Assembly (NCBI RefSeq): GCF_013376095.1 | Contig: NZ_JAAMFN010000008.1 | Location: 1-64,000 of the forward strand | Direction of reading: 5' to 3' | DNA length: 64,000 nt | Origin: Arthrobacter sp. SDTb3-6 | GTDB taxonomy: Bacteria > Actinomycetota > Actinomycetes > Actinomycetales > Micrococcaceae | Part shown: in pieces, positions 53,519-61,626 of the stretch | How positions within the stretch are numbered: the first letter of the stretch is position 1 | Layout: every line of letters starts with the position of its first letter | The notes under the pieces: model-generated | What the model saw: only the letters and a program-made list of their open reading frames with translations | What the model was told of the DNA's origin: nothing | Database searches by the model: none | Made by a program: the position numbers and the translations under genes

Positions 53519-54555
53519 TTGAAGCTCTCCCCCGCACAACTTGACCGCGCCGCCGGCACCCTGGTCGCCACTGCCGCCGGCGATGCGCTCGGAGCCGGCT
53601 ACGAATTCGGCCCCGCACTCCCGGCCTCGGCATCCGTGACCATGAAGGGCGGCGGCCCGTTCGGTTTCGATCCCGCCGAATGGACTGATGACACATCCAT
53701 GGCCGTCACCATCGCAACGTCGATCCTCGATGCGCTCGACGCCGGACAGTCCGCCGCGGGGGAACGCTCGCTTTCAGGCATGGTCACCGGCTGGCAGGCA
53801 TGGGCCGCGGAGTCCAAGGACGTCGGGGCGCAAACCGGTTCAGTGCTGCGACGTGCGGCGCACCTGATGGCCGCAGGCAAGGCCGCGGACCAGGCGGCTT
53901 TCGCGGCTGCCCGGGGCCACCATGAGAGTGCAGGGCGATCCGCCGGCAATGGCTCCCTGATGCGCACGGCGCCCGTCGCACTGGCGTTCCTTTCTTCCGC
54001 GGCTGGCCTGTGGGAAGCCGCCGGACGGATCAGCGCATTGACCCACTATGAGGCAGACTCCACCGAGGCCTGTCAGCTATGGACGGCAGCCATCCGCCAT
54101 GCCGTGCTGGAAGGCGAGCTGGATGTGCGGGTTGGGCTGCCGCTGCTGGACGACGGCCGGGCCGAGGTATGGCGTTCACGGATCGACGTCGCCGAGGCTT
54201 CGCATCCATGCGACTTCAAAAACAACGGCTGGGTGGTTGAGGCATTTCAGGGCGCGTGGTCCGCCATTTTCCGCGCCCTTGCGTCAGCGGGTGCGGTGGG
54301 GCCGGAAGCGCTCCGGCTGTCGCTGGAAATGCCGTCCGCGGAGGAAATGACACGGACACTGTTGCCGCGATTGCCGGAGGTTTGATTGGAGCTGCCGCCG
54401 GGTACCCAACCATTCCCGCGGATTGGCTGGGGAGGCTGCACGGTTGGGGTGCCACAGGTGAACGTGCTTTGGTGAAGCTCTCCCTGGACCTGGTGGCCGG
54501 CAGGCGGCGGCCGGACCACGGGCCGCGCGTTCCGGCCACGGACTACAACTACTGA
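53519..54555 (+). pseudogene. ADP-ribosylglycohydrolase gene with a frameshift
   Basis: The first frame (53519-54385, TTG start after GAAAGG) carries GTLVATAAGDALGAGYEF and the metal-binding EWTDDTSMA. About residue 271 homology leaves this frame and continues in the next: NAVRGGNDTDTVAAIAGGLI to the end at 54555. One missing base near 54330 explains it. The conserved NDTDT motif binds the second metal, so the first-frame product alone should be inactive. True decay, sequencing error or a programmed shift cannot be told apart here. Confidence 0.85.
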
Positions 54556-54580
54556 GATGGAACTGGCACGGCTGTCCTAC

Positions 54581-55087
54581 TTAGAGGACCCCGGGATTGC
54601 TGGCGTACATTTGAAGCCGGATGTTGAGCGATTCGGACATGTGTGCGGCGGCAATGGCTCCGGCTGTTGTGGTGTCTTCCGATTCGATGGCCTGGATCAG
54701 TGCCTCATAGTGCGTCAGCACGGTCTCCCACCGGCCTGGATACGTCAATGTCGTCAGAGGGTATCGGCGTACTTGTTGATCCAATCCCTCGGGTAGACCG
54801 ACCAGCGAGGAGCTGGGAGTGGTCCGCTTGCGCGCCGCTTTTGCCGCTGCAGCCTGCTCAAGAATGATCCGCGATTCATACATGTCCACGATTTCCTCAG
54901 CCGTATGGGATCGGACGGTGAGGACCTTGCCCCGCCGCTCGACCAGGCCATCCTGCTCGAGGCGCTGGAGCGCTTCACGGACAGGGGTTCGGGACGCAGC
55001 GTACCGCTGTGTGAGTGCCATTTCCGTGAGACTCTCGTCGGGGGGGGTCGTCCGGGTCAGGATGTCTTCGCGCAAACGGCTGTACAC
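54581..55087 (-). CDS. GntR/FCD regulator with internal deletion
   Basis: 168 residues where about 220 are usual. The wHTH is intact (LTEMALTQRYAASRTPVREA, LERR-type QDGLVERRGK). After the first FCD helix (ESRIILEQAAAAKAARKR) the sequence jumps to what in the paralogue at 58376 is near the end (RRYPLTTLTYPGRWETVLTHYEAL), so about 60 residues holding metal/ligand-binding His and Asp are gone. It may still bind DNA but should not sense its ligand normally. Probably a decaying regulator; GTG start at 55087. Confidence 0.75.
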   Translation of the reverse strand: MYSRLREDILTRTTPPDESLTEMALTQRYAASRTPVREALQRLEQDGLVERRGKVLTVRSHTAEEIVDMYESRIILEQAAAAKAARKRTTPSSSLVGLPEGLDQQVRRYPLTTLTYPGRWETVLTHYEALIQAIESEDTTTAGAIAAAHMSESLNIRLQMYASNPGVL

Positions 55088-55208
55088 GGATTACTTCAAC
55101 ACGGCTGTGAACCACCACCGGCCATGCGGGTATCGACAGACCTGGATAGTCTAAACATGACGATCTCTCCGACTTTTTGTTGAGGGACGCATTGCACCCG
55201 TATGTGCG

Positions 55209-55947
55209 TTGTGCCGAACCAACGATCCAACAGCGAATACCTGTATACAGGTGTATTTTATCTTGTGTGCACACTTTTGGCCGCCCGGTGAACTGACACA
55301 GGTAGGGGCAGAGTGCCGGTCCTTCGATCTTCCGGGGCACGGTGCTGACGCGACCCCGCGCGGAACGGTCACCGCGGCCACCTACATACGCGCCGTCGTC
55401 GAACAGCTTGAGCGGCTCCGTTCACCGGTGGTCCTGGTAGGCCACAGCATGGCGGGATATCCGATATCAATGGCCGCGCAGCAGCGCCCGGAGCAGGTCC
55501 GGCATCTGGTCTACTTCAGCGCCCAGGCCCGTCCCGCGGGACAGACCTGGGCGCAAACGTTGGACCCGGAGACCCGCTCGACTTATGAAGCCCTCGCCGC
55601 CGCCAGCGGCGACGGCAGCTACACAGTGCCAGAGGGGATAGTGAACTCCCGATGGCTGTCATCCCTGCATCCGGAAAGCAGGCTGGCACAATCGATTCGC
55701 TCCCGGCTGACGCCCCAGCCCCTCGCTCCCCTCTTTGAGCCGGCTGCGCCTTACGGAGACCTCTCGCATATCCCCACCACTTAAGTGTGGCCCACCGGGG
55801 ACAGACAAAACACGGAACTGCGTATGCGCTCGTCATTGTCCAACCTGCCCCAGGGAACAAGGCTGGTGAAGATCAGCGGAGACCATTGCGCCATGCTCAC
55901 AAATCCGAAAGAGTCCGCGCTGGCTCTTCAGGAAATCATGGACCAAT
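55209..55947 (+). pseudogene. Alpha/beta hydrolase gene broken by a stop codon
   Basis: Coding for an alpha/beta hydrolase is clear: FDLPGHGADATPRG, the nucleophile elbow VVLVGHSMAGYP, and IVNSRWLSSLHPES. A TAA at 55782 stops the frame right after LSHIPTT, where homologues continue; the same frame then reads on (VWPTGDRQNTELR ... ISGDHCAMLTNPKESALALQ) with the catalytic His to TGA at 55945. The 5' end has also lost the start and oxyanion HG motif. A nonsense mutation plus 5' decay. Confidence 0.75.
55239..55252. promoter_or_regulatory. TGTATACA palindrome upstream of hydrolase remnant
   Basis: ACCTGTATACAGGT is a perfect 14-bp palindrome. The core TGTATACA recurs near 57508, 59125 and (as GTATACA) 59259, and matches the GntR/FCD type of operator. 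Confidence 0.7.
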
Positions 55948-55998
55948 GACGGCCCCTGCCAGACCATTGTCAGCAGGACTTCCATTCGGGGGCGTGCC

Positions 55999-57465
55999 TC
56001 AGGCGATGGCTCCGGCCCTTCTGCCGAAGACAGCACCCGCCGCCAGTCCGCTTCCCCCGGGGTAATTGCCGCTGAACAGGCCGCCGAGGGCCTCGCCGCA
56101 GGCAAAAAGCCCAGGCAACGGGGCCCCGTCTTCACCAAGGACACGGCCATGGGTATCGGTCTTCAATCCGCCGAACGTAAAGGTCACGCCACAGGTGACG
56201 GGGAACGCGTAATACGGTCCCGACTCGATGGCGAGGGCCCAGTTGCTCTTCGGCGGAGTGACATCCGAAAGCCGCTGGTCCTTAATGTTCGGGTCAAAAA
56301 CCTTCGATTCATCGATTGCCGCATTGAATTCCTTGACGGTTTTCTCCAACGCCTCCGGCTCAATTCCGGTCTGGATGGCCAGCTCGGAAATGGTGTCCGC
56401 GGACACCACCGAAACGCCCGGCATGTCGTATTCCTCGCTCCGCAGCATGGGACGGGTTGAGGAGTCAAAGATCTGGAACGCCACGGATCCCGGCTGTTGC
56501 AGGATGTCCCGGCCGTACCGCGCATAGGTGTAGTTACGGAAGTCGGCACCCTCATCGACGAAGCGCTCGCCCAACCGGTTGACGACGATTCCCAACGGAT
56601 AGCCGCCACGGGTCAGCTGATTCGTCAGCTCAAAGTTGCTTTCATTTTCCGGATGGCCGGCGTCCCAGGCAACGCTGTGGCATGTCGCCCAGTCTCCACC
56701 CTTGGTTGCACCGGCTTCCAGCGCGGACACGATCATTTCTCCTGTATTGCCCTGGGTTCCCCGCACCTTCGCGTTCTGCCACCCTTCCCCGAGATGCCGA
56801 CGGCGCATCTCGGCGTTGGCTTCAAAGCCTCCCGAGGCGATAATGACCGATTCGGCGCGCATGGTTCCAGATTGGCCGTCGGCGGTCTCGAAGCTTACGC
56901 CCTCGATGCGGTCATCGTTGGTCACAAGGCCTGTTACCGCATGGCCATACAGTACCGTCACGCCGGCCCGTTCGGCTGCCGCCCGATGGTCGGCCATCAG
57001 TCCCTTGCCGCCTCCAACGTTTCCGACATGCAGCCCGCCCCAGAAGAGGTAGGAACCGTCAGGCTGGGTGTACGCCTGGCGTTCATACATGAGCCGGTAC
57101 TTCAGGCCATGCCCGTGAAGCCAACGCAGCGCAGCCTGGCTCTCTTCCACCAGGACCTGTGACAGTTCAGCGTCGTTTCGGCCTTCTGAGACCTTTTCCA
57201 GGTCTGAGAGGTAATCGCCGGGCGCGTACGGAGGAACGACGGTGACCGCGTGCCGCTCATCGGGTTCGATAACATCCAGGAGGTCATCCAGGCCATCGTG
57301 GGGAATCCGGGTGGCCCCCGCAGTGTAATAGCTGTTGCCCCCCGAAAGGTCTTCCTCGGCCTTCTCCAGCAGCACCACCGACCTGCCCCGCTCCGCGGCG
57401 GCCAGGGCGGCCGCGAAACCGGCATTCCCTCCTCCAACAACAACAACTTGCGCAACGTCCTGCAT
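55999..57465 (-). CDS. tcuA: FAD-dependent dehydrogenase, TcuA (tricarballylate dehydrogenase)-like
   Basis: 488-residue flavoprotein of the fumarate-reductase/succinate-dehydrogenase type. VVVVGGGNAGFAAALAAAER is the dinucleotide-binding N-terminus, SGGNSYYTAGATR the flavin-contact region, and VTCGVTFTFGGLKTDTHGRV the late conserved segment. The closest recognised relatives are TcuA enzymes, which oxidise tricarballylate to cis-aconitate. ATG 57465 has GGAG six bases upstream; MEPK at 57477 lacks one. A GntR-type palindrome stands 40 bases upstream. Other dicarboxylate/tricarboxylate substrates are possible. Confidence 0.85.
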   Translation of the reverse strand: MQDVAQVVVVGGGNAGFAAALAAAERGRSVVLLEKAEEDLSGGNSYYTAGATRIPHDGLDDLLDVIEPDERHAVTVVPPYAPGDYLSDLEKVSEGRNDAELSQVLVEESQAALRWLHGHGLKYRLMYERQAYTQPDGSYLFWGGLHVGNVGGGKGLMADHRAAAERAGVTVLYGHAVTGLVTNDDRIEGVSFETADGQSGTMRAESVIIASGGFEANAEMRRRHLGEGWQNAKVRGTQGNTGEMIVSALEAGATKGGDWATCHSVAWDAGHPENESNFELTNQLTRGGYPLGIVVNRLGERFVDEGADFRNYTYARYGRDILQQPGSVAFQIFDSSTRPMLRSEEYDMPGVSVVSADTISELAIQTGIEPEALEKTVKEFNAAIDESKVFDPNIKDQRLSDVTPPKSNWALAIESGPYYAFPVTCGVTFTFGGLKTDTHGRVLGEDGAPLPGLFACGEALGGLFSGNYPGGSGLAAGAVFGRRAGAIA

Positions 57466-57496
57466 TTTTGGCTCCATTCGTCATGGCGGATTCTGC

Positions 57497-57516
57497 TATA
57501 TACAACTGTATACAAT
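57497..57516. promoter_or_regulatory. GntR-type operator before tcuA-like gene
   Basis: TATATACAA followed by CTGTATACAAT gives a full TGTATACA-type site plus an adjacent half-site about 40 bases before the flavoprotein start. Confidence 0.65.
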
Positions 57517-57699
57517 GGTCGACAGACTTGTCCATAGTGCTGCGACGGGTTTCACTCGCGCCGGGCCGGCGCCCCATTCAGGGACCGCCGGCCGTAACCG
57601 CCCTTCCCAGGCCAGCGCGGTCGGATGCCGGGAGCTCCTGTTGGAGGCTCCGGCCTTTACGGCCCGGGAACCCGGCAAATCCGGCGCGGCAGCGGAAGG

Positions 57700-58122
57700 C
57701 TAATCGGTCTTGACGATGTAGACATCGCAGGGAGAGTTGTGCGCAACGTTGTTGGCAACGCTACCCAGGACGCGGGCCAGCCCCTGCATCCGACGGTTGC
57801 CGACCACAATCATGGCCGCGCCGAGGCGTTCAGCTTCGTTGAGCAGGACCTCGTGCGGCTTACCCAGTGCAGCCGTGTATGTGGCCCGCACCCCCTTGGC
57901 ACTTAACTGCCCGGCCACCCGCTGCGCCACTTTCTTCGCTTCGGCAGCATTGGAGATGGTCCATTCCTCCCCGGCAATTTCAACGATCTCGCTTTTGTCG
58001 TTCCCGTAGGCTGTCACAACGTTCAGCGTTGCCCCTGTACCCGCGGCCAAGTCCGCGGCAGTGCGCGCGGCCTTTAACGCCGTCTCACTTCCGTCCACTC
58101 CGACGATGATAATCCCGGACAT
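57700..58122 (-). CDS. Universal stress protein
   Basis: 140 residues, single UspA domain. IIIVGVDGSETALKAARTA is the N-terminal strand and loop; GNRRMQGLARVLGSVANNVA is the ATP-binding GXX-GX9-GS pattern, so it probably binds ATP. AAAGGAGA precedes the ATG by seven bases. It lies between the tcuA-like and GntR genes but has a gap of about 230 bases before tcuA. Confidence 0.92.
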   Translation of the reverse strand: MSGIIIVGVDGSETALKAARTAADLAAGTGATLNVVTAYGNDKSEIVEIAGEEWTISNAAEAKKVAQRVAGQLSAKGVRATYTAALGKPHEVLLNEAERLGAAMIVVGNRRMQGLARVLGSVANNVAHNSPCDVYIVKTD

Positions 58123-58224
58123 GTGCACTCTCCTTTTGGTGTTTGATCCTGCAATGGTGCCCTGGCTGCTGCCGGCAGCCCCATGCCACGGCATGGTGGC
58201 TCTACGGCATTGTCTTCAGGGATG

Positions 58225-58348
58225 GTTGGCTGGCTGCAGCCCAGCCAGCGGGGCGGTCACGTGGCGTAGTCGGTGGTCCCAGTGACCACCATTCAAACCG
58301 CCCCGCCGCTGGCGTCGTTCACACCCCTGCCGTCGGCAGGGGTGTGAA
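58225..58348. repeat. Cluster of three inverted repeats downstream of GntR gene
   Basis: This 253-base gap holds GGCTGG/CCAGCC near 58229, a long stem GCCAGCGGGGCGGT (58244) with its complement at about 58297 (three-base bulge), and a perfect 14-bp stem TTCACACCCCTGCC/GGCAGGGGTGTGAA (58318-58348, loop of three). Together they likely end transcription of the regulator; no T run is present. Confidence 0.7.
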
Positions 58349-58375
58349 ATGCTCTTCGCGCGTCTTGGCGAAGCC

Positions 58376-59035
58376 TTAGGACGGAGCTATCTCCTGGGCA
58401 TCGATGTACATCTCGATGCGAATGTTTTTCGCCTCTTCCATGTGGACACTGGCGATCTTTCCTGCACTCTCTGCGTCGCGGTCCCGGATCGCGGAAACAA
58501 GTTCCTCATGTTCCTTCAGGACCTGGCTCCACCGCTCCGGCGTCGAGAGGGTGGTTCCCGGGTAGCGGATGAAGTGCACCAGAATCCGGTCCAGGAGGTC
58601 CACAAGTGCCGCACTGTGGCTGGCGGCCCATACCCGCTCATGGAATGTCCGGTTGGCGGCGGCCATCTGCGCCGCACTCGCTTCCTCAAACTTGATATCC
58701 AGCATGCTCTGGTGGGCACGTTCAATAAGCATCAGATCCATGTCGGTATGGCGCAATGCCGCCGTTTTCGCAGCCGCCTCCTCCAGGAAGGATCGCACTT
58801 CATACAGATCCAACATTTCTTCGGGCCTGTACTCGCGAACCTGCATACGGGAACCGTAGCGTTCCACCAGCCCCTCCGTCTCCAGTCGGCGCAGGGCCTC
58901 CCGGATCGGGGTGCGGGACACATTGTATTTTTTAGCCAAGGCATTCTCCACCAGCTGCGCGCGGGGCGGAAACTCCTGGGCAATGATCGCATTACGGATC
59001 ATCAGATACGGGCTCATCAACGCCGGTGACGACAC
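58376..59035 (-). CDS. GntR/FCD-family transcriptional regulator
   Basis: 219 residues. N-terminal wHTH (ENALAKKYNVSRTPIREALR, ETEGLVERYGSR) and a full FCD ligand-binding domain (LYEVRSFLEEAAAKTAAL, NRTFHERVWAASHS, LKEHEELVSAIRDRDAES) with the His/Asp positions that bind a metal and a carboxylate. GTG at 59035 has GGAGG five bases upstream. It is divergent from the isomerase-ABC operon; the shared 344-base region has two TGTATACA-like sites, so it probably represses this locus until the substrate is present. Confidence 0.92.
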   Translation of the reverse strand: MSSPALMSPYLMIRNAIIAQEFPPRAQLVENALAKKYNVSRTPIREALRRLETEGLVERYGSRMQVREYRPEEMLDLYEVRSFLEEAAAKTAALRHTDMDLMLIERAHQSMLDIKFEEASAAQMAAANRTFHERVWAASHSAALVDLLDRILVHFIRYPGTTLSTPERWSQVLKEHEELVSAIRDRDAESAGKIASVHMEEAKNIRIEMYIDAQEIAPS

Positions 59036-59379
59036 GGAGTCCTCCAAATAAGGGTCTACGACAGGCAGCGGACAACGATGGCGGCGACAGCCGCCGCCAT
59101 ACCTTCTGCCTACATTCTACCACCTGTATACATTTTGGGGTTACTGTCTGCAATCGGCAATCCGGCCGGAACAGCGCGGGAGGAACCGTCCCGTCCGATG
59201 TCCGGCTCCCCCAAATCCGCCACTTTGGATAGTGATTGTTGTCACGGCGGTGATTTCGGTATACATTTTATCCAGATCACATACAACAACTCCCAGTCTG
59301 CACTTCTTTGAGGTACTTGATCGACTAGAAAGACTGGGCGGTACGCCAACCGATTGAATGGCATATAGGAGAATCAACG
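59036..59379. promoter_or_regulatory. Divergent control region of the tricarboxylate locus
   Basis: Contains TGTATACA at 59125-59132 nearer to the regulator and GTATACA at 59259-59265 nearer to the isomerase gene. A further dyad CCCAGTCT/AGACTGGG (59292-59338) is located in the probable leader of the isomerase operon. No gene. Confidence 0.65.
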
Positions 59380-60495
59380 GTGCTTCACGCAGGACTCGAC
59401 CCCGACCCGGATGTCTATCAGATGCCGCACTCCATATCGGCTGTCCCGGCCACGCTGGTCCGCGGAGGTACCAGCAAGTGCTGGATCTTCCGTGAAAGCG
59501 ACCTCCCCCAGGACACCGGGGAAGTGGAACGGCTGCTCATCCGCATGTTCGGTTCGCCGGATGTCAGGCAGATTGACGGCGTGGGAGGTGCATCGTCCAC
59601 CACGAGCAAGGCGATCGTAGTCGACGACCGTGGCATGAACGTCGGGGCGGTTAAATACCGGTTCGCCCAAGTTGCCATTGACCGGCCGGCGGTCGAATGG
59701 GACAGCAACTGCGGGAACTGCGCCACGGGGTTGGGCCTGTACGCCTTGCACGCCGGACTTGTTGAGCCCGGCGAAGGCACAACACGGATTCCCATTACGA
59801 ACACCATTACCGGGCTCAACCTCACGTGTGAGGTTCCTACGCCTGGTGGGCTCGTGCCCGCCTATGGTGACCGCCGGCTGGACGGCCAATATTATCCCGG
59901 CGTCCCGGTGGACATCATTTTCGAACAGGGCAGCTGGTCGACCTTCGGTGTTGAATTCCCGACCGGGAACCCGGTTGATGAGATCACCGTGGGCGGCGCC
60001 ACCTACCGCGTGACGCTGATAGATGCGGGGGCCCCCGCCGCACTTTTCGATGCCGCTGACTTCGGTGTTTCCGGACAGGAAGGCGCCGGCCAGCTACAGG
60101 GCCTGGTTGAACTCGCGCCTGAGCTTCGAGCGGCGGCGGCGAAACTGATGAGTATCCCCAATGACCTCACCTCGATCCCCAAGGTCGGTATCGTCGGCTC
60201 ACCGCCACCTGGTGAAGAAGGCGTGTCGGCCAGGATGATCTCCATGGGCGCCTTGCACCCGGCCATCGGCCTGACCAGTGCCGTGGCAGTGGCCGTGGCC
60301 GCCGGCAGGGAAGGCACTGTCGTCAACCGTTACACCGTAAAATCTGCGGAGACGGCGGCCGGAACGCCAATGACGATCCATATGCTTAAGGGCGCCACCG
60401 GATTCTCGCTCGACGCCTCCATGCCGACGCAGATCACTTTTCAAAGGTCAGCCCGTGTTATCAGCGAAGGGACCGTCCTTGTCCCGGGGGACTGA
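59380..60495 (+). CDS. PrpF-family isomerase (aconitate/methylaconitate type)
   Basis: 371 residues of the PrpF/AcnD-accessory family with the diaminopimelate-epimerase-like fold. VPATLVRGGTSKCWIF (N-terminal), IDGVGGASSTTSKAIVV (conserved Lys), DSNCGNCATGLG (catalytic Cys region) and SMGALHPAIGLTSAVAVAVA are diagnostic. PrpF members isomerise 2-methyl-trans-aconitate to the cis form; others act on aconitate. Next to a TcuA-like enzyme an aconitate double-bond isomerase is the best guess. GTG start, AGGAG seven to eight bases upstream. Confidence 0.88.
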   Translation: MLHAGLDPDPDVYQMPHSISAVPATLVRGGTSKCWIFRESDLPQDTGEVERLLIRMFGSPDVRQIDGVGGASSTTSKAIVVDDRGMNVGAVKYRFAQVAIDRPAVEWDSNCGNCATGLGLYALHAGLVEPGEGTTRIPITNTITGLNLTCEVPTPGGLVPAYGDRRLDGQYYPGVPVDIIFEQGSWSTFGVEFPTGNPVDEITVGGATYRVTLIDAGAPAALFDAADFGVSGQEGAGQLQGLVELAPELRAAAAKLMSIPNDLTSIPKVGIVGSPPPGEEGVSARMISMGALHPAIGLTSAVAVAVAAGREGTVVNRYTVKSAETAAGTPMTIHMLKGATGFSLDASMPTQITFQRSARVISEGTVLVPGD

Positions 60496-60528
60496 ATGGA
60501 CCGGTCGTCTCAATCCTAAGGAACTGTT

Positions 60529-61626
60529 ATGAAAATAAGCATCCAGAATCTTCAACTAAAGTATGGCGATTTCACTGCCATAGAAAATCTCAACCTCGAC
60601 GTCGGGGATGGTGAAGCACTGGTGCTGCTCGGCCAGTCCGGCTGCGGCAAGACGAGCACCATGCGCTGCCTGGCAGGGCTGGAAGAGCCGAGCGCGGGAC
60701 GAATCATTATCGACGACGTGGTGGTATTCGACTCCGAAAAGGGCATCAACCTGCCGCCCAACAAGCGCAATGTGGGAATGGTGTTCCAGTCCTATGCGGT
60801 GTGGCCCCACATGACCGTCTTCCAAAACGTTGCATATTCGCTCCGGATGCAAAAGATCTCGAAAAAGGAGATTCAGGACCGGGTCATGGAAGTGCTGACG
60901 ATGGTCGGGCTGGAGAAATTTGCACCCCGCGGTGCAAGCCTGCTCAGCGGCGGGCAGATGCAGCGCGTTGCCCTGGCCCGCAGCCTGGTCATGCGCCCCA
61001 GTGTCTTGATGCTCGATGAGCCGTTGTCCAACCTTGATGCCCGCCTCCGCGACCGTCTCCGGGTGGAACTGCGCGAAATCCAGCTCCGGCTCGGCCTCAC
61101 CTGTGTCTACGTCACCCATGACCAGCACGAGGCCTTCGCTCTCGCGGACCGCATTGCCCTCCTCCAGAGCGGGCGAATCGTGCAGATCGGCGCGCCCCGG
61201 GAGATGTATGAAACCCCGGCCAGCGCATCCATCGCCCACTTTCTCGGGGTATCGAACGTGATGGACTGCGACAAGGTGGAGGTGGAAGACAGCTTGGCTG
61301 CAGCGAACATCGCAGGGCACAACGTCAAGGTCCGGTCCTCCCAGTCTGTGCCGTCCAACGTGGCTGACATGAGGCTGTGCATCCGCGCCGAAGATCTCCA
61401 AGTCACGGCCCGCCCCCAGGAATCATTGAATTCATGGAAGGGAACGGTTCGCGTTGCCGGCTTCCAGGGAAACGACATCCGCTATGCCGTGGAACTGGAG
61501 GGCGGCCTGGAACTGGATGCCCTCGGCACCATCAAGCGCGGCGAACAGCACGACGTCGGAGACACAGTCTGGGTGACTGTCGATCCCAACGAGGTTCAGC
61601 TCCTCCCGGCTGAGGTGTACGCATGA
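60529..61626 (+). CDS. ABC transporter ATP-binding protein (Fbp/spermidine type)
   Basis: 365 residues. GQSGCGKTSTMR (Walker A), LLSGGQMQRVALARSL (signature), LMLDEPLSNLDARLR (Walker B) and VYVTHDQHEAFALADR; a C-terminal TOBE domain follows from about residue 290. It belongs to the CUT/FbpC/PotA group. 33 bases after the isomerase gene and overlapping the permease by four bases (ATGA). In this setting it should drive import of a tricarboxylate, perhaps as a metal complex. Confidence 0.92.
   Translation: MKISIQNLQLKYGDFTAIENLNLDVGDGEALVLLGQSGCGKTSTMRCLAGLEEPSAGRIIIDDVVVFDSEKGINLPPNKRNVGMVFQSYAVWPHMTVFQNVAYSLRMQKISKKEIQDRVMEVLTMVGLEKFAPRGASLLSGGQMQRVALARSLVMRPSVLMLDEPLSNLDARLRDRLRVELREIQLRLGLTCVYVTHDQHEAFALADRIALLQSGRIVQIGAPREMYETPASASIAHFLGVSNVMDCDKVEVEDSLAAANIAGHNVKVRSSQSVPSNVADMRLCIRAEDLQVTARPQESLNSWKGTVRVAGFQGNDIRYAVELEGGLELDALGTIKRGEQHDVGDTVWVTVDPNEVQLLPAEVYA

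Noticed and set aside
45113-54555. Prophage or integrative element
   Set aside because: No integrase, recombinase, capsid, terminase or attachment-site repeat was seen, so only 'accessory region' is supported.
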